The notes under the pieces: generated by a model
Told to the model about the DNA's origin: nothing
What the model saw: the letters and a program-made list of their open reading frames with translations, nothing else
Databases searched by the model: none
Program-made: the position numbers and the translations under genes
In this document: one piece after another, positions 25,942-33,895 of the stretch
How positions within the stretch are numbered: position 1 is the first letter of the stretch
Layout of the letters: the number at the start of each line of letters is the position of its first letter
NCBI RefSeq assembly: GCF_049195245.1
Contig: NZ_JBMIRR010000027.1
Coordinates: 682,001 to 746,000, forward strand
Length of the DNA: 64,000 nucleotides
Source of the DNA: Arenimonas sp049195245
GTDB lineage: Bacteria; Pseudomonadota; Gammaproteobacteria; Xanthomonadales; Xanthomonadaceae
Reading direction: 5' to 3'

Positions 25942-26655
25942 ATGCGTGTGAACAAGTTCATCAGCGACACCGGCTATTGCAGCCGCCGCGAGGCCGACCG
26001 GCTGGTCACCGAACGGCGGGTGACGGTCAATGGCCTGCCGGCCGGCATCGGTACCCAGGTGGCCGAGGGCGACGAGGTCCGGGTCGACGGCCAGCCGCTG
26101 GTCCAGCGCGCGGCCAAGCCCGGTGCGCGCCGGCACGTCTACATCGCGCTGAACAAGCCGGTGGGCATCACCTGCACCACCGACACCACCGTGAAGGGCA
26201 ACATCGTCGATTTCGTCGGCCATCAGCAGCGCATCTTCCCCATCGGTCGACTGGACAAGGATTCCGAGGGCCTGATCCTGCTGACCAGCAACGGCGACAT
26301 CGTCAACGAGATCCTGCGGGCCGAGAACCACAAGGAAAAGGAATACCTGGTGGGCGTCAACCTGCCGGTCACCGACGACTTCCTGCGCGGCATGGCCCGC
26401 GGCGTGCGCATCCACAACGAGATGACCCTGCCGTGCCGCACGCGCAAGATCGCCCGCTTCGGATTCTCGATCGTGCTCACCCAGGGGCTGAACCGGCAGA
26501 TCCGCCTGATGGCGGCCGCGTTCGGCTACCGCGTCACCCAGCTCAGGCGCATCCGCATCGCCAACGTGAAGCTGGCCGAGATCAAGCCGGGCCGCTGGCG
26601 CAACCTGACCGAGGCTGAACTGCGCGGCCTGCTGCCGGGACGCACCGACTGGTGA
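25942..26655 (+). CDS. rluF: 23S rRNA pseudouridine synthase RluF
   Basis: A 237-residue S4-type pseudouridine synthase. The S4 domain begins MRVNKFISDTGYCSRREADR; the catalytic motif GRLDKDSEGLILLT carries Asp105; the run NRQIRLMAAAFGYRVTQLRR is typical of RluF, which modifies U2604 (E. coli numbering) of 23S rRNA. Length is somewhat below E. coli RluF, lacking its basic C-terminal tail. The ATG at 25942 starts exactly at the family N-terminus. It offers a direct contrast with the gene at about 5.4 kb, where the catalytic Asp is replaced. Confidence 0.93.
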   Translation: MRVNKFISDTGYCSRREADRLVTERRVTVNGLPAGIGTQVAEGDEVRVDGQPLVQRAAKPGARRHVYIALNKPVGITCTTDTTVKGNIVDFVGHQQRIFPIGRLDKDSEGLILLTSNGDIVNEILRAENHKEKEYLVGVNLPVTDDFLRGMARGVRIHNEMTLPCRTRKIARFGFSIVLTQGLNRQIRLMAAAFGYRVTQLRRIRIANVKLAEIKPGRWRNLTEAELRGLLPGRTDW

Positions 26656-26714
26656 GGCCGGCACGTTCTGCTAACCTCCGCGCCGTCGCCCGAACCCCGT
26701 ACGGAGTGTTGAAG

Positions 26715-27533
26715 ATGTCGCCTCGCGCCCTGGTGCTGCTGCTCGCCCTGACCTGTCCCGCCGCGTGGGCGGTGGATGCCCTGCGCGCTCCCGCGCCGCT
26801 GGACGCGCCGCCGCCGCAGGCCATCGAAACCGCGAGCGGCATGGCCTACGTGGTGGTCAAGCCCGGTCCGGATGCCTCGCGCACCGTCCGCGGCGATTAC
26901 GTCGAATACCGGGCCGACATCTGGAGCGCCGATGGCGTGACGCGCGCCAATTCCCGCCAGGAAGGTGCCCAGGTGGGCTCGATCCGGAGCCTGGCCCTGG
27001 CGCAGCCCGGACTGGCGCGCGCGCTGCTGACCACGCCGATCGGCGAGACGCGGCGCTGGTGGATCCAGGCCGATCGCCTCAAGCCCGGTTACCCGGGCAT
27101 GCCGGACCTGCCGCATGTGATCGACCTGACCGTGGTGGGCGAGAAGTCCAGCCCGATCGACACGCCGGCCGACGTCGCCGCCGTGCCCGCCGAGGCGGTC
27201 CGCACGCCCAGCGGCCTGGCGTACAAGGTGCTCAAGCGCGGCGACGGCGGCGACAAGCCCACCCTGTCCAGCATCATCGACATCCACTACAGCGGCTGGA
27301 CCACCGACGGCAAACTGTTCGACAGCTCGGTCGTGCGCAACGAGCGTGCGGTGTTTCCGCTGGGCGAGCTGATTCCCGGTTGGCAGGAAGGCGTGCCGCT
27401 GATGTCGCGCGGCGACACCTTCCGCTTCTGGGTACCGGGCTCGCTGGCCTACGACAGCCAGCCATCGCCGGGCGCGCCGCGCGGCATGCTGGTGTTCGAC
27501 ATCACGCTCTACGACTTCCGCGCGGCGCCCTGA
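26715..27533 (+). CDS. Periplasmic FKBP-type peptidyl-prolyl isomerase with two tandem domains
   Basis: A 272-residue protein with a signal peptide (to about residue 20) and two homologous FKBP-like domains. The second (about 165-270) keeps the active-site pattern: VDIHYSGW-like strand, FDSS, PGWQEGV and the aromatic end. The first (about 40-150) aligns with it (TASGMAYVVVKPG versus TPSGLAYKVLKRG) but lacks FDSS and the PGW segment, so it is probably not catalytic. It should act in periplasmic protein folding. TAACCT (26672-26677) is a possible -10. Its last 25 bases overlap the flavoprotein gene on the opposite strand. Confidence 0.88.
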   Translation: MSPRALVLLLALTCPAAWAVDALRAPAPLDAPPPQAIETASGMAYVVVKPGPDASRTVRGDYVEYRADIWSADGVTRANSRQEGAQVGSIRSLALAQPGLARALLTTPIGETRRWWIQADRLKPGYPGMPDLPHVIDLTVVGEKSSPIDTPADVAAVPAEAVRTPSGLAYKVLKRGDGGDKPTLSSIIDIHYSGWTTDGKLFDSSVVRNERAVFPLGELIPGWQEGVPLMSRGDTFRFWVPGSLAYDSQPSPGAPRGMLVFDITLYDFRAAP

Positions 27534-28762
27534 GCCTGCAGCCAGTGCACGGCGCCGAGCGCGGCGACCCGGCCACTGGCGAAGCTGGCGCTGAGCAGGT
27601 AGCCGCCGGTCGGCGCCTCCCAGTCCAGCATCTCGCCGGCGCAGAACACACCCGGGCGTGAACGCAGCATCAGGTGCTGATCCAGCGATTCCAGGCGCAC
27701 GCCACCGGCGGTGCTGATGGCTTCGGCCAGGGGACGCGGGGCGACGAGTCGCACCGGCAGCGATTTGATGCCCTGCGCGAGTGTCGCCGGATCTTCCAGC
27801 GCCGCCTTGTCCAGGCGTTCGCGCAGCAGGGCCGCCTGCACGCCGTGGATGCCGGCGTTGCGGCGAAGGTGCTCGGAAAGGCTGCGTCCCGCGCGTGGCC
27901 TGGCCAGGTCGCGCGTCAGCCTTGACGCGTCGCGGCCGGGCGCCAGGTCCATGCGCAGGATCGCGTGGCCCTGGGCATGGATCCGATGGCGCAGGTCGGC
28001 CGACAGGGCGTAGACAAGGCTGCCCTCCAGTCCGGTCGCGGTAGCGACGCATTCGCCCTGGCGCCACCGCAGCGGCGCGCCATCGTCGATCGCCAGCCGG
28101 ACGGGCTTGATCGGTGCGCCGGCATGGCGCTGCGCGAAGTGCTCGCTCCAGCCGACGTCGAAGCCGCAGTTGGCCGGTTCAAGCGGGGCCACGTCCGCGC
28201 CCAGCGTGCGCAGGGCAGGGACCCAGGCACCGTCCGAGCCCAGCTCGGGCCAGCTGCCTCCGCCCATGGCCAGAACGGTGGCGGCCGCGGACACGCGCAG
28301 CTCACCCCCTGGCGTTTCCAGCCGGTGCGCTTCGTCATCGGCCTGGCCCAGCCAGCGATGCTGCACGTGGAAACGCACGCCCTGCTCGCGCAGGCGGCGC
28401 ACCCAGCCCCGCAGCAGCGGCGCCGCCTTGAGGTCCAGCGGAAACACGCGACCGGAACTGCCGACGAAGGTGTCCACGCCCAGGCCGCGCGCCCAGTCGC
28501 GCAGCGCCTCGGGCGGGAAAGCCTGCAGCCAGTTCGACACGGCGTCGGCACGCGGGCCGTAGCGCGCGGTGAACGCGGGCATCGACTCGCCGTGGGTCAG
28601 GTTGAGCCCACCCTTGCCGGCGATCAGGAACTTGCGGCCGACCGAGCCCTTGGCGTCGAACACATCCACGGCCAGGCCCGCGGCACGCGCAGTCTCGGCC
28701 GCCATCAGGCCGGCCGGACCGCCGCCGATGATCGCCAGGCCGGGGAGGGAGACGGTTTGCAT
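27509..28762 (-). CDS. NAD(P)/FAD-dependent oxidoreductase of the HI0933 family
   Basis: A 417-residue flavoprotein. The FAD-binding GGGPAGLMAAETA lies at residues 12-25, and GRKFLIAGKGGLNLTHGE is the signature of the HI0933/YhiN-like group. The closing GVFCAGEMLDWEAPTGGYLLSASFASG is the second nucleotide-contacting block. Function is not established for the family. The start at 28762 gives the standard N-terminus. It is convergent with the FKBP gene, overlapping it by 25 bp, and divergent from the Nudix gene. Confidence 0.92.
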   Translation of the reverse strand: MQTVSLPGLAIIGGGPAGLMAAETARAAGLAVDVFDAKGSVGRKFLIAGKGGLNLTHGESMPAFTARYGPRADAVSNWLQAFPPEALRDWARGLGVDTFVGSSGRVFPLDLKAAPLLRGWVRRLREQGVRFHVQHRWLGQADDEAHRLETPGGELRVSAAATVLAMGGGSWPELGSDGAWVPALRTLGADVAPLEPANCGFDVGWSEHFAQRHAGAPIKPVRLAIDDGAPLRWRQGECVATATGLEGSLVYALSADLRHRIHAQGHAILRMDLAPGRDASRLTRDLARPRAGRSLSEHLRRNAGIHGVQAALLRERLDKAALEDPATLAQGIKSLPVRLVAPRPLAEAISTAGGVRLESLDQHLMLRSRPGVFCAGEMLDWEAPTGGYLLSASFASGRVAALGAVHWLQAQGAARKS

Positions 28763-28870
28763 GCCGCGATTGTCGCATGCCGAATCCGCTCGCCCGGTGC
28801 CCACAACTTGCGCGAGCCAGCCCGGCCCACCAAGCTTTCTCTATCCCGAACGCCGGATGCCGCATGCCGC

Positions 28871-29356
28871 ATGCCCTACACGCCGATCACCGCCACCCTG
28901 GCCTACGTACTGTCGCCCGATCGCAAGCGCTGCCTCATGGTCCATCGCAACGCGCGGCCGGGCGACCATCACCTGGGCAAGTACAACGGGCTGGGCGGCA
29001 AGCTCGAGCGCGATGAGGACGTGCTGGCGGGACTGCGGCGAGAGATCCGCGAGGAGGCCGGCATCGAATGCACCCAGGTGCAGCTGCGCGGAACACTGAG
29101 CTGGCCCGGTTTCGGCAAGCAGGGCGAGGACTGGCTGGGCTTCATCTTCCTGGTCGAGGCGTATTCCGGGCAACCGTTTGCGGCGAACGAAGAAGGCGAC
29201 CTGGAATGGGTGGAACTGTCCCGTCTGGACAGCCTGCCGCTCTGGGAGGGCGACCGCCATTTCCTGCCGCTGGTGTTCGACGGCGACCCACGGCCGTTCC
29301 ACGGCGTCATGCCGTACCAGCAGGGCAAGATGGTGTCTTGGCGTTATTCGCGTTGA
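28871..29356 (+). CDS. Nudix hydrolase (MutT/8-oxo-dGTP diphosphatase-like)
   Basis: A 161-residue Nudix protein. The Nudix box is complete: GKLERDEDVLAGLRREIREE followed by AGI, giving the metal-binding REIREE. The overall pattern, with YNGLGGK before the box and an N-terminal LSPDRKRCLMVHR, resembles the MTH1-like 8-oxo-dGTP/NTP diphosphatases that sanitise oxidised nucleotides. The family is broad, so other nucleoside diphosphate derivatives are possible. The ATG at 28871 follows a repeated CGCATGC stretch. The region after its stop holds phased repeats. Confidence 0.9.
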   Translation: MPYTPITATLAYVLSPDRKRCLMVHRNARPGDHHLGKYNGLGGKLERDEDVLAGLRREIREEAGIECTQVQLRGTLSWPGFGKQGEDWLGFIFLVEAYSGQPFAANEEGDLEWVELSRLDSLPLWEGDRHFLPLVFDGDPRPFHGVMPYQQGKMVSWRYSR

Positions 29357-29360
29357 TCAG

Positions 29361-29390
29361 CACTTAAATGCCGTCAAATGCGCTCAAATG
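29361..29390 (+). repeat. Three 10-bp-phased direct repeats (YNAAATG decamers)
   Basis: CACTTAAATG, CCGTCAAATG and CGCTCAAATG follow one another without gaps, each sharing T-Y-AAATG at the same place, so the motif recurs once per helical turn. They begin five bases after the Nudix stop, in an AT-rich island, and abut a 24-bp imperfect palindrome. The layout suggests cooperative protein binding. Confidence 0.6.
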
Positions 29391-29414
29391 TGATTAAAGC
29401 GCGCGCTTGAATCA
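29391..29414. promoter_or_regulatory. 24-bp imperfect palindrome next to the decamers
   Basis: The arms TGATTAAAGCGC and GCGCTTGAATCA pair at 11 of 12 positions with no spacer. The lack of a loop favours a protein-binding site rather than an RNA hairpin. It lies about 195 bases upstream of the DUF2383 gene start. Confidence 0.6.
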
Positions 29415-29449
29415 AGCCGCCGAAATGCCCGAATAACCGAATTTTCACG

Positions 29450-29471
29450 CCGTGGAACGTATGATCCACGG
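29450..29471. promoter_or_regulatory. Inverted repeat upstream of the DUF2383 gene
   Basis: CCGTGGA and TCCACGG flank an 8-base loop. The sequence contains a TATGAT hexamer (29460-29465), a good -10 candidate, so the repeat could be an operator over the promoter or an RNA hairpin. The remaining 130 bp to the gene hold another small hairpin (CCCCGT/ACGGGG, 29529-29544) and nothing else recognisable. Confidence 0.4.
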
Positions 29472-29609
29472 ACTGGAAACGGCCCCTGTGGCCATCAGTG
29501 TCGTTCGCTTCCCTTCGCGACCGCCTCGCCCCGTCCCGACGGGGCCCACCGCCACCCGGCCTGTAGCGGGGTGATCGCGCTGACCCTTACCCACGCCAAG
29601 GAGCGCCGC

Positions 29610-30053
29610 ATGACCGATACCACGAACAGCATTTCCGACCTGATCGAAATCAGCGAGGACGGAATCGCGTTCTACGAAGAAGCGGCGCAGAAGGTGAAGG
29701 ACAAGAAGCTGAGCACGCTGTTCACCCGCCTGGCCAAGGCCAAGTCCGAGCTGGCGGCGGAACTGACCGGCGAGATGAAGCCGGTGACCGGCAAGAAGAA
29801 GGTGGCCCGCAAGACCGACGGCCCGCTGGGCGAACTGAGCAAGGCCTATGCCGGCCTGCGCAAGCAGTGGCCCGAGTCCGGCGCCGAGCGCTACACCCGC
29901 ATGGCCGAAGTCGAAGGCGCGCTGCAGCTGACCTTCCAGAAGGTCGTGCTCGACCGCGACCACAGCTTCGTCGTGCGCGTCCTGGCCAAGCAGTACGTCA
30001 GCAAGGCCGAAGTCCTGAACAAGGAACTCCGCGCCTGCCAACGCGCCGCCTGA
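29610..30053 (+). CDS. Four-helix-bundle protein (DUF2383 / PA2169-like)
   Basis: A 147-residue helical protein, MTDTTNSISDLIEISEDGIA followed by FYEEAAQKVKDKKLSTLF, matching the DUF2383/PA2169 four-helix bundle family, a ferritin-like fold of unknown function often found in stress-responsive genes. Acidic residues suited to metal binding occur in the first two helices (EISEDG, FYEEA). AAGGAG lies 7-12 bases before the ATG. The unusually long 253-bp upstream region with phased repeats and palindromes points to regulated expression. Confidence 0.82.
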   Translation: MTDTTNSISDLIEISEDGIAFYEEAAQKVKDKKLSTLFTRLAKAKSELAAELTGEMKPVTGKKKVARKTDGPLGELSKAYAGLRKQWPESGAERYTRMAEVEGALQLTFQKVVLDRDHSFVVRVLAKQYVSKAEVLNKELRACQRAA

Positions 30054-30127
30054 CGGTCAAAAGCCGGCCACCGACGAGGCTCCGGCCCCTTTACATCAAT
30101 CGGCTTTTATCCGCGTAAATCCCCGGC

Positions 30128-30165
30128 AAAAAAAAGAAAACGCCCGGCACTCGCCGGGCGTTTTT
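30128..30165. terminator. Bidirectional intrinsic terminator
   Basis: An 8-bp stem CGCCCGGC / GCCGGGCG with loop ACTC is flanked by an A-rich run on the left and TTTTT on the right, so it can terminate both the DUF2383 gene (plus) and the M3 peptidase gene (minus), which converge here. Confidence 0.9.
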
Positions 30166-30185
30166 CGTTGGAGCGACGTGAATGC

Positions 30186-32342
30186 TCAGTCCGCAGCAGC
30201 CGGCGTCTCCAGGCCGCGACGCTTGAGCAGCGGACCCACCTGCGGGTCGCGGCCGCGGAAGTCGCGGAAGAGCTGCATCGCATCCACGCTGCCGCCGCGC
30301 GACAGCAGGGTGCGGCGGAAGTGGTCGCCATTGGCGCGGCTCAGGCCGCCGTTTTCCTTGAACCACTCCACCGATTCGGCGTCCAGCACTTCGCTCCAGA
30401 GGTAGGCGTAGTAGCCGGCCGAGTAGCCGCCCATGATGTGCGAGAAGTAGGTGCTGCGGTAACGCGGCGGCACCGGCGCGTAGTCCACGCCCGCGGCGCG
30501 CAGCGCCTGGGCCTCGAAGGCGAGGGTGTCGCTGGGCACTTCGTTGGCCGCCAGCTGGTGCCACTTCTGGTCCAGCATCGCCGCCGCCAGGTATTCGGTG
30601 GTGGCGTGGCCCTGGCCGTACTGCTCGGCCGCCAGCACCTTGTCCAGCAGCGCCTGCGGGATCGGCTCGCCGGTCTCGTGGTGCTTGGCGTAATTGGCCA
30701 GGATCGAGGGCCACGTGGCCCACATCTCGTTGACCTGGGACGGATACTCGACGAAGTCGCGCGGCACGCTGGTGCCGGCGAACTGCGGGTACTTCACATT
30801 CGAGAACAGGCCGTGCAGCGCGTGGCCGAACTCATGGAACATGGTGGTGACCTCGTCGAAGGTCATCAGGGTCGGCTGGCCGTCGGCCGGCTTGGGGATG
30901 TTCTGGTGGTTGGCCACCACAGGCTGGGTGCCGGTCAGCCCGTTCTGCGGCACATAGGCATTCATCCAGGCGCCGCCGCGCTTGTTGCCGCGCGCGTAGA
31001 AGTCGCCCAGGAACAGGCCCAGCGGCTTGCCGTCGGCCTCGAACACCTCGAACACCCGCACGTCCGGGTGGTAGGTGGGCAGGTCGGTGCGCTCCTTGAA
31101 GCTCAGGCCGTACAGCTGGCCCGCGGCGTAGAAGACGCCGTTCTTGAGCACGCTGTCGAGCTCGAAGTAGGGACGCAGCTGCGATTCGTCGAAGTCGTAC
31201 TTCTGCTTGCGCACCTTCTCGGCGTAGAAGGACCAGTCGGCGGCCTCGAGCTGGAAGCCGCCCTTGTCGGCATCGATGATGGCCTGCATGTCGGCGGCTT
31301 CGCGGCGGGCGTTGGCCACGGCGGCCGGCGCCAGGTCGGCCATCAGCTTGTTGACGGCGCCGACGGTGCCGGCGGTTTCATCTTCCAGCACGTAGGCGGC
31401 GTGGGTCGGGTAGCCCAGCAAGGCGGCCCGTTCGGCGCGCAGCTTGGCCACGCGCGCGACGATGGCGCGGTTGTCGAACTCGCCACCGCGGCTGCCGCGG
31501 CTGAGCGAGGCGGCCATGATGCGCTGGCGCAGTTCGCGATTGGTCAGCGAGGACAGCAGCGGCTGGCCGCTGGTGTTCTGCAGGGCGATCAGGTACTGGC
31601 CCGGCTTGCCCGCGGCCTTGGCGGCTTCGGCGGCGGCGGTGACCGCATCCGGCGACAGGCCGTCAAGCAGCTTGACGTCGTCCACCAGCACACCGGAGGC
31701 ATTCACTTCCTTGAGCACGTTCTGGCTGAAGGTGGTGGCCAGCGTGGCCAGTTCGGAATTCATCGCCTTGAGCTTGGTCTTGTCGGCGTCGGACAGGTTG
31801 GCACCGGCGCGCACGAAGTCGGTGTGGTAGCGCTCGAGCAGGCGCAGGCTCTCGGCGTCCAGGCCCAGCTTGTCGCGGCCGTCGTGCAGGGTCTTGATGC
31901 GGGCAAACAGCTTGCCGTCGAGCAGGATGGCGTCCTGGTGGGCGGCCAGCTTGGGCGCCATCTGGGCCTGCACGGCCTGCATGGCGTCGTTCGTGTTCGC
32001 GCCGGCCAGGTTGAAGAACACGGCCGAAACGCGATTGAGCACCGCGCCGGTCTTCTCCATCGCGACGATGGTGTTCTCGAAGCTGGGCGCCGCCGGATTG
32101 TTGGCGATGTCGTCGACCTGGGCGCGCTGGTCGGCCATGCCCTTCTCGAACGCCGGCGCGTAGTGCGCGTCCTGGATCTGGTCGAAGGGCGGCAGCTGGT
32201 AGGGCAGGGTGCTCGGCGCGAAGAAGGGATTGGCGGACACGGGTTCGGCGGCCTGGGTGACGGGATCGGCCGCCGCGGCGAAGGCGACGGGCGTGGCCGC
32301 GCAAAGGGCGGCGGCGAGGGCGAGCGACAGCTTGTGGGTCAT
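30186..32342 (-). CDS. dcp: M3-family peptidyl-dipeptidase (Dcp-like)
   Basis: A 718-residue zinc metallopeptidase of family M3 with an N-terminal signal peptide (MTHKLSLALAAALCAATPVA). The zinc-binding HEFGHALH lies at about residue 503, and the third-ligand region EYPSQVNEMWA follows at about 530. Dcp-type enzymes remove dipeptides from the C-terminus of peptides; the signal peptide indicates a periplasmic form. With the POT and OPT importers and the S9 peptidase this fits peptide catabolism. Length is typical of Dcp (about 680 plus signal). Confidence 0.94.
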   Translation of the reverse strand: MTHKLSLALAAALCAATPVAFAAAADPVTQAAEPVSANPFFAPSTLPYQLPPFDQIQDAHYAPAFEKGMADQRAQVDDIANNPAAPSFENTIVAMEKTGAVLNRVSAVFFNLAGANTNDAMQAVQAQMAPKLAAHQDAILLDGKLFARIKTLHDGRDKLGLDAESLRLLERYHTDFVRAGANLSDADKTKLKAMNSELATLATTFSQNVLKEVNASGVLVDDVKLLDGLSPDAVTAAAEAAKAAGKPGQYLIALQNTSGQPLLSSLTNRELRQRIMAASLSRGSRGGEFDNRAIVARVAKLRAERAALLGYPTHAAYVLEDETAGTVGAVNKLMADLAPAAVANARREAADMQAIIDADKGGFQLEAADWSFYAEKVRKQKYDFDESQLRPYFELDSVLKNGVFYAAGQLYGLSFKERTDLPTYHPDVRVFEVFEADGKPLGLFLGDFYARGNKRGGAWMNAYVPQNGLTGTQPVVANHQNIPKPADGQPTLMTFDEVTTMFHEFGHALHGLFSNVKYPQFAGTSVPRDFVEYPSQVNEMWATWPSILANYAKHHETGEPIPQALLDKVLAAEQYGQGHATTEYLAAAMLDQKWHQLAANEVPSDTLAFEAQALRAAGVDYAPVPPRYRSTYFSHIMGGYSAGYYAYLWSEVLDAESVEWFKENGGLSRANGDHFRRTLLSRGGSVDAMQLFRDFRGRDPQVGPLLKRRGLETPAAAD

Positions 32343-32425
32343 GGAGTCGGGTCCTTCACGGGTTCGGTAAACCCATGAAGCCTACCCCATGGCCCATGAA
32401 GGCCACGCATGACGAAAGGCAGGGG

Positions 32426-32860
32426 TCAGGGTCCCAGCAGATGGCTCGTGCAGTGTGCAAGCACCAGCACCTTGCCCTCCGGCCCGACCACCTCCCCCGA
32501 CAGATAAAGGTTGTGGCGGGTGCGGGACACCAGCCGGGCGATGCAGTCGATGTAGGCCATGCCCGGCGGCACCGGGCGCAGGTAGTCCAGGCTCAGGTGG
32601 CTGGTGACGCTGGGCGGCGCGATCAGATAGGAGAAGGGACCCAGCGTATTGTCGAGTGCGGCCGCGATGAAGCCGCCCTGCATGTAGCCCAGCGGGTTCT
32701 GGTAGGCCTCCAGCACCGGGAAGCGCATGCTCAGCCACTGGCCGTCCTCGTATTCCAGGGGCTGGCCCTGCATGCCGAGAAGGCACGGCGGCGGGATCTT
32801 CAGGCCAGGCGGCAGGCGCGCGCGAAGCAGGTCGTCGAGTACAGCAGCGGAAACAGGCAT
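32426..32860 (-). CDS. PaaI-type hotdog thioesterase
   Basis: A 144-residue hotdog-fold protein of the PaaI/YdiI type. The conserved GYMQGGFIAAALDNTLG block carries the active-site Gly/Asp region, and SLDYLRPVPPG is the following strand. Such enzymes hydrolyse acyl- or aryl-CoA thioesters. No signal peptide, so cytoplasmic. It is divergent from glutathione peroxidase, with 56 bp between starts. Confidence 0.87.
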   Translation of the reverse strand: MPVSAAVLDDLLRARLPPGLKIPPPCLLGMQGQPLEYEDGQWLSMRFPVLEAYQNPLGYMQGGFIAAALDNTLGPFSYLIAPPSVTSHLSLDYLRPVPPGMAYIDCIARLVSRTRHNLYLSGEVVGPEGKVLVLAHCTSHLLGP

Positions 32861-32916
32861 GTCGGCTCCGTGCGGGAGGATTGCGCTAGGCTAGCCCGGT
32901 CCAACCGGAGTCCGCC

Positions 32917-33399
32917 ATGACCACTGCGTATGATTTTTCCGCCAAGACCATCGAAGGCACCGAGCTGTCCCTGGACGCGTACAAGGGCAAGGCCATGCTG
33001 ATCGTCAACACGGCCTCCAAGTGCGGCTTCACGCCGCAGTACGCCGGACTGGAGAAGCTTGCGCGCAAGTACCAGGACAAGGACGTGGTGGTGCTGGGCT
33101 TCCCCTGCGACCAGTTCGGCCACCAGGAGCCGGGCGACGAGGCCGAGATCAGGAATTTCTGCTCGCTCACCTACGACGTGAGCTTCCCGATGTTCGCCAA
33201 GATCGACGTCAACGGACCGCAGGCGCATCCCCTGTACCGCTGGCTGAAGTCCGAAAAGGCCGGCCTGCTGGGCATGGAAGGCATCAAGTGGAACTTCACC
33301 AAGTTCCTGGTCGGCAAGGACGGCAAGGTGCTCAAGCGCTACGCGCCGACCGACACGCCGGAAAAGATCGAGAAGGACATCGCCGCGCTGGTGGGCTGA
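32917..33399 (+). CDS. Glutathione peroxidase family protein
   Basis: A 160-residue glutathione peroxidase with Cys36 as the peroxidatic residue (NTASKCGFTPQY). The following FPCDQFGHQEPG block has Asp where most members have Asn, and WNFTKFL supplies the Trp/Asn of the active site. It reduces hydrogen or lipid peroxides, probably with thioredoxin as donor, as for most bacterial Cys-forms. CCGGAG lies upstream of the ATG, and TAGGCT (32887-32892) is a possible -10. Confidence 0.93.
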   Translation: MTTAYDFSAKTIEGTELSLDAYKGKAMLIVNTASKCGFTPQYAGLEKLARKYQDKDVVVLGFPCDQFGHQEPGDEAEIRNFCSLTYDVSFPMFAKIDVNGPQAHPLYRWLKSEKAGLLGMEGIKWNFTKFLVGKDGKVLKRYAPTDTPEKIEKDIAALVG

Positions 33400-33413
33400 A
33401 GCGCAGCGCCACT

Positions 33414-33443
33414 GCGCGCCCGGGGCTTGGCCGACGGGCGCGC
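33414..33443. terminator. Stem-loop between convergent genes
   Basis: A perfect 9-bp stem GCGCGCCCG / CGGGCGCGC with a 12-base loop lies between the ends of the glutathione peroxidase and glycine-zipper genes. It lacks a T-tract; it may act as a transcript-end structure for both. Confidence 0.5.
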
Positions 33444-33451
33444 CGCGGGGC

Positions 33452-33793
33452 TCAGCGTGGAATCACCTGGGCGCCGTTGCCGGTGCCTTCGACATACACC
33501 TTCTGGCCCTTGCGCAGGCCAGGGGCCGCGCTCGAAGGCTGGGTCACCACCACCAGCACGCCGCTTTCCAGCCGGACCACGACCTGCACGCGGGCGATCG
33601 GCTTGTCGTGGGCCTCGGCGACGTTGCGTCCGGCCTTGGCACCGGCCAGCGCACCGACCACCTTGGCCACGTCGCGGCCATGGCCGCCGCCGACCAGGCT
33701 GCCCAGGCCCAGGCCGATGCCTGCGCCCACGATGGCGCCCACGCCATGGTGATGGTGGGACTTGATCTGTACTTCGGTCACCTGTTCGATCAC
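33452..33793 (-). CDS. Glycine-zipper protein, probably with a broken or mis-framed 5' end
   Basis: The longest ORF starts at a GTG (33793) and encodes 113 residues: EQVTEVQIKSHHHH, then a glycine zipper (GVGAIVGAGIGLGLGSLVGGG and on to about residue 57) and a beta-rich tail. It resembles the SlyB/17-kDa-antigen type of surface protein, which should be exported, but the ORF has no signal peptide. The 27 in-frame codons upstream, back to a stop at 33875-33877, read LLALTLPAASASTRDPIREG, a signal-peptide end, yet contain no ATG, GTG or TTG. A one-base change in the CCCC run upstream would join another frame (RLLLPAG). It may be a frameshift, a base-calling error or a rare start. Confidence 0.6.
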   Translation of the reverse strand: MIEQVTEVQIKSHHHHGVGAIVGAGIGLGLGSLVGGGHGRDVAKVVGALAGAKAGRNVAEAHDKPIARVQVVVRLESGVLVVVTQPSSAAPGLRKGQKVYVEGTGNGAQVIPR

Positions 33794-33895
33794 ACCCTCG
33801 CGGATCGGATCACGCGTGCTGGCCGACGCCGCCGGCAGCGTGAGGGCGAGCAGGGGCCGGCTGGCAGCAAAAGCCTAGCACCGTGCCGGTGCGGA

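Noticed and set aside
30168..32378. A 736-codon open frame opposite the M3 peptidase
   Set aside because: Antisense of a clear enzyme; repeated Gln/Arg/Gly/Val composition without domains.
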